Under the pieces are notes generated by a model. It made no database searches. It was given only the letters and a program-made list of their open reading frames with translations, and was not told where the DNA came from. The position numbers and the translations under genes were made by a program. From positions 468,031 to 532,030 of the forward strand of contig CAWDLK010000004.1 in assembly GCA_963803165.1 (NCBI GenBank): a stretch of 64,000 nucleotides of DNA, given 5' to 3'. Positions 7,857-16,026 of the stretch are shown one piece after another; positions within the stretch are counted from its first letter, which is position 1; every line of letters starts with the position of its first letter. Source of the stretch: Changshengia sp963803165. GTDB taxonomy: Bacteria > Chloroflexota > Dormibacteria > Aeolococcales > Aeolococcaceae.

Positions 7857-9395
7857 GTGTCATCGTGGCACCCCGTGGTCGTCGCGCCGGAGCCGGTTCC
7901 GCCCCTCGCCACCCCGCGGACGCGCGCCCGGCTGCCCCGCCCCACCCTGGGCGGGGTGGTGGTGGGCGCTGCCCTGACCGTGGTCCTGGTCGTGCTCTGC
8001 CGCCGGGTCGGCGATCCGGACTTCTGGTGGCACATGCAGACCGGCAGCTGGATCGTCAACCACGCCGCGATTCCCAGCCACGAGCTCTTCAGCTACACGG
8101 TGGGCAGCCGCCCGTGGGCGGACCAGGAGTGGGGCAGCGAGGTGCTTGGCTACCTGATCTTCAACGGCGGGGGATTCCTGGCCTTCAGCCTCGCCTACAC
8201 CGCGGTCACCTGGGCCGGCTTCTGGTTCATCTGGCGCCGCATGGCCCTGGAGCGCGTCCCCGCGCTGATCGCGGCGGCGTTGCTGGTGGTCGCCGCCTGG
8301 GCCGGGGTCGCGGTGTGGGGCCCGCGCTCCCAGATGATCAGCTTCGCGCTCACCTGCCTGACCCTCTACTGGGTCGAGGCCTACCTTCGCGACCGCAGCC
8401 GGCTCGTCTACCTCCTCCCCCTGGTGACAGTGGTCTGGGCCAATCTCCACGGGGGCTTCGTCTACGGCCTCGCCGTGGTCGGGCTCGCCGCGTTCACCGA
8501 GACCGTGCTCTGGGTGGCCTCCCCGCGCGACCCCACCCACCGGCGCCGCTCGCTCCGCCTCTGGGCGGTGCTGGTCGGGTGCGGGATCGCCGGCCTCGTC
8601 AACCCGCTCACCATCCGCGCCTACCTGGCCGCCATCGAGACCCAGACCAGCGCCGTCCAGCAGACCTTCATCGCCGAATGGCACTCGCCCAACTTCCACT
8701 CGGCCGAGGAGTTCGGCCTCGAGCTCCTGCTCCTCCTCGTCGTCTTCGCCATGGCCTTCCGCCGGCCCCGGCTCTGGGACGCGCTGCTCACCCTGGTCGG
8801 CGTCTACGCGGCGCTCTCGGCGGTCCGCAACGCACCGCTCGCGGCGGCCGCGCTGACACCGATGGTGGCCTGGTCGGCCGCCGGCTGGTGGGAGCGGAGG
8901 ATCGCCTGGCGCGATCGATTCGAGGCGTGGACCCGGCGCCGCGCCTCCGACCTCCTGGTCCTGGCCGCGATGGGCGCTGTCATCGTCGCCGCGGGAACGG
9001 CGGGCTTCGCGGCCTACACGCTGAGCGGTCAGACGGCGAGCACCGAGGCCAACTTCCCGGTGGGCGCGGCCGACTGGCTGGCGGCGCATCCGAGCGTCGG
9101 CACCCGGATGTTCAACGAGTACGACTGGGGCGGCTACCTGATCTGGCGCTTCTACCCCGACGCCAACCGCCGGGTCTTCATCTACGGGGAGGCGACGGAG
9201 CTGGGCAACCCGCTCCTCCAGGAGGTGAGCGACGTCGAGACCGCCCAACCCGACTGGCAGCGGATCCTCACCGAGAACCGCGTCGACTACGTCATCGAGC
9301 GCACCAACTCCTCACTCACCATGGCGCTCTCCGTCGACCCCCAGTGGCGGGAGGTCTACGCGGACTCGCTGGCGGTCATATTCGTCAAGCGGTAG
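7857..9395 (+). CDS. polytopic membrane protein of the DPDFWWH type, GT-C-like
   Basis: About 512 residues with ten or more hydrophobic helices and a C-terminal extracytoplasmic domain of about 110 residues. The loop after helix 1 reads GDPDFWWHMQTGSWI, followed by HELFSYT and WADQEWG. This combination recurs in uncharacterised membrane proteins that look like GT-C glycosyltransferases, with the D/E residues as the probable active loop. I give no substrate. The GTG at 7857 is chosen because it follows a GGGGCGGGG stretch. An upstream in-frame TTG at 7752 would leave only 11 bp to the divergent gene start, too little for a promoter; another GTG lies at about 7875. It is divergent from the GT39-like gene. 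Confidence 0.65.
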   Translation: MSSWHPVVVAPEPVPPLATPRTRARLPRPTLGGVVVGAALTVVLVVLCRRVGDPDFWWHMQTGSWIVNHAAIPSHELFSYTVGSRPWADQEWGSEVLGYLIFNGGGFLAFSLAYTAVTWAGFWFIWRRMALERVPALIAAALLVVAAWAGVAVWGPRSQMISFALTCLTLYWVEAYLRDRSRLVYLLPLVTVVWANLHGGFVYGLAVVGLAAFTETVLWVASPRDPTHRRRSLRLWAVLVGCGIAGLVNPLTIRAYLAAIETQTSAVQQTFIAEWHSPNFHSAEEFGLELLLLLVVFAMAFRRPRLWDALLTLVGVYAALSAVRNAPLAAAALTPMVAWSAAGWWERRIAWRDRFEAWTRRRASDLLVLAAMGAVIVAAGTAGFAAYTLSGQTASTEANFPVGAADWLAAHPSVGTRMFNEYDWGGYLIWRFYPDANRRVFIYGEATELGNPLLQEVSDVETAQPDWQRILTENRVDYVIERTNSSLTMALSVDPQWREVYADSLAVIFVKR

Positions 9396-9499
9396 TCGGG
9401 GTTCGGCGTAACCTCTGCAGGGGCGCGGCGGCTGCCGGGCCGGACACCCGCGACGGCCGGGGCGGGTGTCCCCGCGGCTCCGGCCGGAGGGACGCGATC

Positions 9500-9988
9500 G
9501 TGTCGACCGGATGGCCACCGTCCCCGGCGGACGGGGGCGACCCCGCGGCTCCGGGCTACGCGGGGGGTGCCTCCGGCGCGCCGCCGCCCTACCCCTACCC
9601 CCCCTCTCCGTATCCCCCCTACCCCTACCCGCCCGGCGGCTACCCGGCCCCACCGCCCCAGGGCCCGTGGCCCGGTCCCTATCCCCCGCCCTACCCGCAG
9701 CCGTACCCGGGGTACGCCGCGCCCTCCTCCACCAACGGCTTCGCCATCGCCTCGCTGGTGCTGGGCATCCTCTGGCTGTACTGGGTGGGATCCATCCTCG
9801 CCGTCGTCTTCGGCCACATCGCCCTGGTCCAGACCCGCGATCGCGCTCAGGGCGGCCGGGGAATGGCCGTCGCCGGGCTGGTGCTCGGCTACGTCGGGCT
9901 CGCCCTGCTGGCCCTAGTCATCATCGGGGCGGTGTTCGTGGGCACGCGCGTGGTCCACTCCTCGATCGTCACCCCGACGGGCACCTGA
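9500..9988 (+). CDS. proline-rich DUF4190-domain membrane protein
   Basis: A 162-residue protein with two parts. Residues 1-80 are a low-complexity Pro/Tyr/Gly stretch built from PYPYPP-type units. Residues 80-150 are the two-helix DUF4190 module, recognised by NGFAIASLVLGILWL, the intervening basic/polar turn with GHIALVQTRDRAQGGRGMA, and a second hydrophobic helix. The proline-rich arm is predicted cytoplasmic. The GTG at 9500 has GGAGG ten bases upstream, which decides the start. The next gene (prephenate dehydratase) begins 3 bp after the stop. Function in this family is unknown; proline-rich DUF4190 proteins are common in Actinobacteria and related phyla. Confidence 0.7.
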   Translation: MSTGWPPSPADGGDPAAPGYAGGASGAPPPYPYPPSPYPPYPYPPGGYPAPPPQGPWPGPYPPPYPQPYPGYAAPSSTNGFAIASLVLGILWLYWVGSILAVVFGHIALVQTRDRAQGGRGMAVAGLVLGYVGLALLALVIIGAVFVGTRVVHSSIVTPTGT

Positions 9989-9991
9989 CCG

Positions 9992-10922
9992 GTGCGCCCC
10001 CGCTACGCCTACCTCGGCCCGGTGGGCACCTTCGCCGAGGTCGCCGCCCGCGCCCTGCTCGAGAGCCGGGACGCGGACCTGGTCCCCGTCGAGACCGTCG
10101 CCGACGCCTTCGCCGCCACCCGGGAGGGCTCGGTGGAGGGGGCCGTGGTGCCCTTCGAGAACTCGGTGGAGGGCTCGGTGAGCGGGACCCTCGACGAATT
10201 CTCGAGCGGCACGCCGCTCCACATCGCCCGCGAGATGCTGGTCCCGGTGCGGCTCTCCCTCCTGGCCCGCCCGGGCATCGACCTCGGCGCGATCCGGGTG
10301 GTGGCGTCCCACCCCCACGCCAACGCCCAGTGCCGCCACTGGCTGCGCGCCAACCTCCCGGAGGCCCGGATCCACACCGCCCCCTCGACCGCGGAGGCCG
10401 CCGCGGCGCTGGCGGAGGGGGCCGCGGGCGTCGACGCCGCCATCGCCTCGCCCGCCGCGGCCGAGCGATACGGGCTGATCGAGCTGGTGACGGACATCGG
10501 GGACCACCGCCACGCGGTGACCCGCTTCGTCCTGGCGGTCAACCCCCGGCCGCTGCCCCGGCCGACCGGGGCCGACCGGACCACGGTGGTCACCCTCATC
10601 GCCGACGACCACCCCGGCGCCCTCCTCGAGCTGCTCACCGAGTTCGCCGTCCGGGGGGTCAACCTCACCCGGATCGAGTTCCCGCCCCACTGGCCACGGG
10701 CTCGGCCGCTACTGCTTCTCGATCGACTGCGAGGGCCACATCGAGGACGCCCGGGTGGGCGACGCCCTGGCGGCGCTGCACCGGTTCTGCGAGGAGGTCC
10801 GCTTCTGCGGCTCCTACGCGAGGGCCGACGGCGAGGCACCCCGGCTCCGCCGGGGCACCGCCGACGCCGACTTCGACGCGGCCGCCGCGTGGCTGGACCG
10901 GGCCCGCCGGGGGAACGGCTGA
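9992..10922 (+). CDS. pheA: prephenate dehydratase, with apparent +1 frame break in the ACT domain
   Basis: Phenylalanine biosynthesis: decarboxylation/dehydration of prephenate to phenylpyruvate in the cytoplasm. From the GTG at 9992 the catalytic domain is clear (YLGPVGTFAEVAA, VPFENSVEGSV, and the TRF motif in HAVTRFVLAV), followed by an ACT regulatory domain beginning TTVVTLIADDHPGALLELL. At 10679-10680 the frame breaks inside the ACT-domain ESRP motif that binds phenylalanine. As written it reads RIEFPP, but removing one T gives RIESRPTGHGLGRYCF and continues open to the stop at 10922, giving a normal length of about 309 residues. Both halves are well conserved, so a one-base error or a very recent mutation is likelier than long-standing decay. 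The gene starts 3 bp after the DUF4190 gene. Confidence 0.85.
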
Positions 10923-11079
10923 GCTCTCGCCCGCCCCGCTCGGGTTTGCGGCGTCGCGATGCGCTGTTACGGGGCTGTGGCCAAACCCCCCGGCTCCCCG
11001 TGTGTTCGGCCCCCCTAAGCTCGGCAGGACGTCTAGTGCATTTGAACTACCCGGCCGGTAGGGCGAGAAAGGGAAGATC

Positions 11080-11718
11080 ATGGAACGGCGCGGGCGGAGG
11101 CTCGAGCGCACCCGTTTGCTGCGGGTGTCGCTGGTCCTCGCCGCCACCGTGGCGGGTACCGCCCTGGTGGGCTTCGGCGGGATGGCCGCCTGGCAGGCCT
11201 ACAGCGAGAACGCCGGCAACGACGTCGCGGCCGGGAGCCTCGGCCACAGCAACGCGGTGAGCTCCCAGAGCTGCACCTCGGTCACCTCGACCTCCCTGCT
11301 CAACCAGTCGGGCAACACCTGCGCCGTGATCGTCAACGTGAGCGGGGTGGCGCCCAGCTCGCCGGCCACCCTGACCTCGGGCGCGGTCACCATCACCTCG
11401 ACCGGGTCCCTCCCGAGCACCCTCTCCATGCAGATGCCCGCGGCGGCGACCGGCAACCTCTGCCCCGACCTCCTGCTCGGCGTGGCCGACCAGAGCAGCG
11501 TCACCGACTATGCGGCCACCGTCCTGACCACCCAGATGGGCGCCACCGCACTCAAGGACAGCGCCGGCGCCACCACCTGGCCGGGGACCGCTCCGGGACC
11601 GGCCGGCAGCGACACCTACACCTTCGCCATCACCAAGGGGACCAACTTCAACACCGACTACGCCGACGCCGGACAGAGCTGCAGCTTCTCCATCCTCTTC
11701 ACCCAGCAGGCGAGCTGA
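11080..11718 (+). CDS. secreted TasA/camelysin-like protein
   Basis: A 212-residue exported protein. Residues 1-40 form a signal segment: a basic start (MERRGRRLERTRLLR) then a hydrophobic core ending near GFGGMAAW. Immediately after come WQAYSENAGNDVAAGSL, which fits the pattern at the mature start of TasA/camelysin-type fibre proteins (a Phe/Tyr-x-S/D-x...N-x-F/V-x-A-G-x-L stretch). The rest is Ser/Thr-rich beta-type sequence with single Cys residues at about 65, 81, 128 and 204. Such proteins form extracellular fibres or stay cell-surface bound in Firmicutes and are processed by SipW-type peptidases. No SipW-like gene is visible here. Similarity is by pattern only, so the fibre role is inference. 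Confidence 0.55.
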   Translation: MERRGRRLERTRLLRVSLVLAATVAGTALVGFGGMAAWQAYSENAGNDVAAGSLGHSNAVSSQSCTSVTSTSLLNQSGNTCAVIVNVSGVAPSSPATLTSGAVTITSTGSLPSTLSMQMPAAATGNLCPDLLLGVADQSSVTDYAATVLTTQMGATALKDSAGATTWPGTAPGPAGSDTYTFAITKGTNFNTDYADAGQSCSFSILFTQQAS

Positions 11719-11736
11719 CCCGGAGCCACGACCGCC

Positions 11737-12507
11737 TCAGGTGACGGGGTCCGCCTCCGGGCTGCGGAGGACCACCGCCGCGACGACGAGGCCGATCCCG
11801 AGCAGCTGGAGCGGCTGCGGCACCTGCTGGAGGACGAGCAGCCCCATCACCGTGGCCGTCGCCGGCAGCAGGCTCACCAGCACCGCGAAGGCGCCCCGGG
11901 AGAGGCGGCGCAGGAGCACCTGGTCGAGGGCGTAGGGGATGACGCTGGAGAGCAGGCCGGCCCCGACGGCGAGGGCGAGAGCGCTGGAGTGGCCCGCGCT
12001 CTGGAACGCGGGAGCCGCCGCCAGGGGCGCGATCGCCACCGCCCCGACCGCCATCGCCGCCGCCAGCCCGGTGGTGCCGAGACCGCGCCGGGCCACCTGG
12101 TGGGCGAGGACGATGTAGAGCGCCCAGAGCAGCCCGGCGGTGAGGGCGAGCCCGACCCCCAGGGCGCTGCCCGAGACGCTGATCCGGCTCAGGGTGGCCA
12201 CCCCGGCCACCGCCACCAGCAGGGCGGCGAGGTTGCGGAGCCCGCGGACGGCGATGGCGGCCACCAGGATCGGTCCGATGAACTCGATGGCGACGGTGGT
12301 GCCCAGCGGCAGGCGCTCGATGGCGAGGTAGAAGGTGAGATTCATGAAGGCGAGGACCACCCCGAACGCCGCCACCAGCAGCAGAGCGCCTCGGGCCTGG
12401 TGGCGCAGCTCGCGCCAGGGCCGCCGCCACACGCCGAGCACCAGCGCGCCGGTCACCACCCGGATCCAGGCGACCCCGGGTGCGGGCATCCCCGCGAAGG
12501 CGCGCAC
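11737..12507 (-). CDS. EamA/RhtA-like transporter (start unresolved)
   Basis: Drug/metabolite-superfamily exporter of the RhtA-like EamA group (amino-acid efflux type) with two EamA repeats. Visible are VAWIRVVTGALVLGVW, YLAIERLPLGTTVAIEFIGPI in repeat 1 and VIPYALDQVLLRRLSRGAFAVL in repeat 2. From the first normal start (GTG, 12507) it has 256 residues and lacks the first helix. The same frame upstream encodes HLVGLFIVNAVSQYAGASLA, the expected first helix, but no ATG, GTG or TTG occurs there before the OsmC stop at 12628-12630. Only CTG at 12564 is available. Either CTG is used or a base is wrong upstream. It lies downstream of osmC on the same strand, separated by a strong hairpin. Confidence 0.75.
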   Translation of the reverse strand: MRAFAGMPAPGVAWIRVVTGALVLGVWRRPWRELRHQARGALLLVAAFGVVLAFMNLTFYLAIERLPLGTTVAIEFIGPILVAAIAVRGLRNLAALLVAVAGVATLSRISVSGSALGVGLALTAGLLWALYIVLAHQVARRGLGTTGLAAAMAVGAVAIAPLAAAPAFQSAGHSSALALAVGAGLLSSVIPYALDQVLLRRLSRGAFAVLVSLLPATATVMGLLVLQQVPQPLQLLGIGLVVAAVVLRSPEADPVT

Positions 12508-12576
12508 CGCGAGCGACGCCCCCGCGTACTGGGAGACGGCGTTGACGATGAAGAGACCGACCAGGTGAGGCGCGGC

Positions 12577-12612
12577 GGCGCGCCCTCCTCCGGGCTCGGA
12601 GGGGGGCGCGCC
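12577..12612. terminator. 16-bp hairpin between osmC and the EamA gene
   Basis: Arms at 12577-12592 and 12597-12612 pair over 16 positions with a single G-T wobble around a four-base GGCT loop. The stem falls in the gap between the OsmC stop and the EamA coding sequence. It probably limits read-through from osmC, or folds in the leader of the downstream gene. It has no T-run. Confidence 0.55.
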
Positions 12613-12627
12613 GCGTGGGGTCGTGGC

Positions 12628-13074
12628 CTACTCGCTTTCCAGGGAGGCCTGCAGCCGGATCTCCACCGCGGCGAGGGCCTTGGACACCGGACAGCCGGAG
12701 CGCGCCGCCTCCGCGGCGGCCTCGAACGCCGCCCTCTCGATGCCGGGGGCCCGCGCCGTGACCACGAGCTCGATGGCGGTGATGGCGGCCCCGTCGGATC
12801 GGCCGGTCTCGAAGGCCACGCTGGCGGAGACGGCGACCCGCTCCGGCGGATGCCCCAGCTTGGCCAGCTCGTTGGAGAAGGCCATCGCGAAACAGCCGGC
12901 ATGGGCGGAGGCGATCAGCTCCTCGGGGCTGGTCGCCCCCTGCTCCCGCTGGGTGCGGCGCGACCACGAGATGGGCAGCTCGGGGAACGCACCGCTCCCG
13001 GGTCGGACCGTCCCCCCACCTCCGGTGAGGTCCCCGGACCAGGTCGCATCGGCATTGCTGTGCGCGATCGGCAT
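12628..13074 (-). CDS. OsmC family peroxiredoxin
   Basis: Thiol-dependent peroxidase of the OsmC family that reduces organic hydroperoxides in the cytoplasm; normal length at 148 residues. The two catalytic cysteines lie in AHAGCFAMAFSNELA (about residue 61) and SGCPVSKAL (about residue 129), and the Arg/Glu partners sit in SPEELIASAHAG. The sequence begins MPIAHSNADATWSGDL, typical of the OsmC rather than the Ohr subgroup. It is divergent from the histidine kinase gene. The EamA gene lies in the same frame directly downstream behind a hairpin. Confidence 0.92.
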   Translation of the reverse strand: MPIAHSNADATWSGDLTGGGGTVRPGSGAFPELPISWSRRTQREQGATSPEELIASAHAGCFAMAFSNELAKLGHPPERVAVSASVAFETGRSDGAAITAIELVVTARAPGIERAAFEAAAEAARSGCPVSKALAAVEIRLQASLESE

Positions 13075-13202
13075 GGATCAGCCTCCACTCGACATTCTCG
13101 CTGATGCTACGAGCTTCGCCCCTCGGCGGGCACCGACATCGCGCCGCCCGGTCGCGGTCAGCGGGCTCTCATCCGTCCGGCGGCTCTATGATGATAGTTC
13201 TC

Positions 13203-14003
13203 ATGGGTGATGTTACCGTCGCTGGGACTCAGCTTTCGCGTGCGGCCGGCCGTGGGAAGCCGCCGGCGCCCGGCGAGACGGCGACCGCGACCGCGCCCCG
13301 CACGGCGCGGGCCCAGCAGCCCAGCTCCGACGCCCTGCTGCTCGACATCGCCGTCCACGAGCTGCGCTCCCCGCTCACCGTGGTGCAGGGCTACGCCTCG
13401 CTGCTCGAGGCCGGCGACCTGGGCAGCCTGGGGGCCCCGGCGCTCAAGGCGGTGCGGGTCATCGCGGCCAAGGCGCGCGAGGCCCAGGAGATCGCCACCT
13501 CCCTGCTCACCGTGGCCCGGCTGGAGAGCAACGAGCTGCGCATCGACAGCGGGCCCATCCGCCTCGGACCGCTGCTCGCGTCCGTCCGCGACCGGATGGC
13601 GCCGCGGCTCGAGCTCGAGGCTGCGACGCTGACCCTCGACCTGCCCGCCGGCCTCACCGAGGTGGTGGGCGACGCCGACCTGGTGACGCGCATCATTGAC
13701 AACCTTGTCAACAACGCCCTGATCTACTCCGATCCGCCCGCCTCCGTCGCGCTCACCGCCCACCCCCTCCCGGGGTGGGTGCAGATCCGGGTGGCGGACC
13801 GCGGACCGGGGGTGCCCGAGGCCGACCGGCAGCGCATCTTCGAGCGCTTCGTGCGCGGGGCGGGCGCCGAGCGGGCGGCGGGGACCGGGCTGGGCCTCTA
13901 CGTCAGCCGCGCCTGCGCCCGGCGGATGGGCGGCGACCTCACCCTGGAGCGCGGCGAACCCGGGGAGGGCAGCACCTTCCTGCTGGCGCTGCCCGCGGCC
14001 TGA
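13203..14003 (+). CDS. orphan soluble sensor histidine kinase
   Basis: Short cytoplasmic histidine kinase of about 266 residues with a HisKA dimerisation domain and a HATPase_c domain. The phospho-acceptor is His52 in VHELRSPLTVVQGYASLL. The N box is RIIDNLVNNALIY, followed by the G1 segment DRGPGVPEADR and the G2 segment GTGLGLYVSRACARRMGG. There is no membrane segment and no recognisable sensor domain, only about 45 low-complexity residues first. No response regulator is adjacent. A TATGAT box at 13187-13192 overlaps the alternative ATG at 13188, so I prefer the ATG at 13203; ATG at 13104 and 13188 are also in frame. The signal may come from a partner protein. Confidence 0.8.
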   Translation: MGDVTVAGTQLSRAAGRGKPPAPGETATATAPRTARAQQPSSDALLLDIAVHELRSPLTVVQGYASLLEAGDLGSLGAPALKAVRVIAAKAREAQEIATSLLTVARLESNELRIDSGPIRLGPLLASVRDRMAPRLELEAATLTLDLPAGLTEVVGDADLVTRIIDNLVNNALIYSDPPASVALTAHPLPGWVQIRVADRGPGVPEADRQRIFERFVRGAGAERAAGTGLGLYVSRACARRMGGDLTLERGEPGEGSTFLLALPAA

Positions 14004-14014
14004 GGCCCGGCGGC

Positions 14015-14977
14015 TCAGGTCAGCCGCACCCGGGGGTCGACGACCGCGTAGAGGACGTCGACGATGATGTTGGCGACCACGATGAACGCGGAGGCGACCA
14101 GCACGATGCCCTGGATGACCGGCAGGTCCTCCCTGGCGATGGCGCTGACCACGTTCTGGCCCAGCCCGGGGAGGCCGAAGATGGTCTCGGTGATGATCGC
14201 GCCGCCGAGCACCGTGGCCAGGTCGATGCCGAACTGGGTGACGATGGGGGTGATCGCCGCCCGCAGGGCGTGGCGGTAGACGACGCGCCGCTCGGAGAGC
14301 CCCTTGGCCCGGGCGGTGCGGATGTAGTCCTCGCCCAGCACCTCGAGCAGCGAGCTGCGGGAGAGCCGGGCATACGTCGCCGCCGTGATCAGGGCAAGGG
14401 TCAGCCACGGTAAGAGCATGTCGCGGGCCCACTGCCCGGGGCTGGTGAAGAAGGGTGTGTAGTTGCCGGCGCTCGGGAAGATCGTGATCCCGTGGGTGGT
14501 CAGGATGTAGAAGAAGATGAAGAGCAGCAGCAGACCGAGGATGAAGGTGGGGGTGGAGAGGCCGACCAGCACAAAGACCGTGGCGCTGCGGTCCCAGATG
14601 CTGCGCGGCCGGCGGGCGGCGAGGATGCCGACGCTCAGTCCGAGGGCGAGCCAGATGATGCCCGCGCCCACCGCCAGGGAGATGTCGACCTGCACCCACT
14701 GGCCGAGCAGGGTGGTCACCGGCTCGTGCAGCTTGTACGACTCCCCGAGGTTGCCGTGGACCAGCCGGCCGAGGAATCCGAGGTACTGCTGCCAGAGCGG
14801 CTGGTTGAGGCCGAGCGCCGCCCGGATGGTCGCCACCTGCGACAGCGTCGCCGACTTTCCGGCGAGCAGGCGCGCCGGGTCCGGGTTGGTCATGAAGAAG
14901 AGGACGAAGATCAGGCTGACGATCACCCAGAGGGTGATCACCCCCTGGATGACGCGGCGGATGATGAAGCGGGTCAT
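14015..14977 (-). CDS. oligopeptide/dipeptide ABC transporter permease (DppB/OppB type)
   Basis: Inner-membrane permease of 320 residues in a family 5 peptide-type ABC importer. It starts MTRFIIRRVIQGVITLWVIV, the characteristic DppB/OppB first helix, followed by an extracytoplasmic loop and five more helices. The cytoplasmic EAA loop near residue 205 reads ARAKGLSERRVVYRHALRAA, the contact site for the ATPase subunits. It overlaps the next permease by 4 bp (ATGA) and is the last gene of the minus-strand order DppD-DppF-DppC-DppB. The substrate may be peptides, nickel or other small solutes. Confidence 0.92.
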   Translation of the reverse strand: MTRFIIRRVIQGVITLWVIVSLIFVLFFMTNPDPARLLAGKSATLSQVATIRAALGLNQPLWQQYLGFLGRLVHGNLGESYKLHEPVTTLLGQWVQVDISLAVGAGIIWLALGLSVGILAARRPRSIWDRSATVFVLVGLSTPTFILGLLLLFIFFYILTTHGITIFPSAGNYTPFFTSPGQWARDMLLPWLTLALITAATYARLSRSSLLEVLGEDYIRTARAKGLSERRVVYRHALRAAITPIVTQFGIDLATVLGGAIITETIFGLPGLGQNVVSAIAREDLPVIQGIVLVASAFIVVANIIVDVLYAVVDPRVRLT

Positions 14978-16026
14978 CGCAACTCGGCGTCGGCGCTGAG
15001 CAGCTCGCCGCCCCCTCCCGCGGGACCGTCCGGGCCGGGGGCGACGGCCTTCCGGCGGGTGGCGAAGATGCGCTCCGTCCTCGGGTCGAGAGCGTCACGC
15101 ACCGAGTTCCCCAGCAGGTTGAAGCCGAGCGTGGTGATGAGCAGCGCGATCGCGGGGAAGCCCCAGAACCACCAGGCGGCGAAGCCCGCCGAGCCCTGGT
15201 CGTCGGCCAGCATGTTGCCCCAGGTGGGCGTCGGCGGCCCCACCCCCACGCCCAGGTAGTCCAGGGTGGCCTCGAAGACGATCGCCACCGGGACCAGCAG
15301 GGTGCCCAGCACCAGCACCGGAGCGATCAGGTTGGGGAGGATGTCGACGAACATGATCCGGAACGGGCCCGCGCCGATGGAGCGGGCGGCCTCCACGTAC
15401 TCCTTCTCCTTCTGGGAGAGGGTCTGGCCGCGCACGATCCTGCCGATGGCGGCCCACGAGAAGAAGGCGATGACCCCGATGGTGAGGGTCAGGCTCCCCC
15501 CGAAGACGGAGGCGATGACGATCGCGGCCAGCACGTAGGGGAAGGAGAGGACGGCGTCCATCAGCCGGGCGAGCAGGGCGTCGATCCAGCCGCCGAAGTA
15601 GCCGGAGACCAGGCCGATGACGGTGCCGCCGATGGTGGCGAGCAGGGTGGCGAGGACGCCGACCAGCAGCGAGATGCGGGCCCCGTAGGCGATCCGCACC
15701 AGGACGTCGCGGCCGAGGTTGTCGGTCCCGAGCAGAAAGCCGCCCTCGCCGGGACCGTAGGGCTGGCCGAAGGAGTTGGTCCCGTTGATCAGGTCGGGGT
15801 TGTAGGGGCTGTGCCCGGTCAGCGTCGAGACCAGGGGGGCGACGAGCGCCAGCAACGCCATCAGCACGATCATCCCGGCCGCCACCCAGGCCATCCGGTC
15901 GGTGCGGAGCCGGGCCATGGCGAGGCGCAGCGGGCTCCGGCCCTCGATGGCGAGGGAGCCCTCCCCCGCGTCCAGCGCGCTCTCCTGGAGGAGCTCGGTG
16001 GTCGCTCCCAGGGGCGCCAGGCTCAT
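14974..16026 (-). CDS. oligopeptide/dipeptide ABC transporter permease (DppC/OppC type)
   Basis: Second permease of the importer, 350 residues. After about 45 N-terminal residues the first helix is AAGMIVLMALLALVAPL. A periplasmic loop contains LGTDNLGRDVLVRIAYGARIS, the diagnostic DppC signature. Five more helices follow, with the EAA loop EYVEAARSIGAGPFRIMF. The long charged tail from about residue 318 (DPRTERIFATRRK) is ordinary for the family. It overlaps both neighbours by 4 bp, so translation is coupled through the operon. Confidence 0.92.
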   Translation of the reverse strand: MSLAPLGATTELLQESALDAGEGSLAIEGRSPLRLAMARLRTDRMAWVAAGMIVLMALLALVAPLVSTLTGHSPYNPDLINGTNSFGQPYGPGEGGFLLGTDNLGRDVLVRIAYGARISLLVGVLATLLATIGGTVIGLVSGYFGGWIDALLARLMDAVLSFPYVLAAIVIASVFGGSLTLTIGVIAFFSWAAIGRIVRGQTLSQKEKEYVEAARSIGAGPFRIMFVDILPNLIAPVLVLGTLLVPVAIVFEATLDYLGVGVGPPTPTWGNMLADDQGSAGFAAWWFWGFPAIALLITTLGFNLLGNSVRDALDPRTERIFATRRKAVAPGPDGPAGGGGELLSADAELR

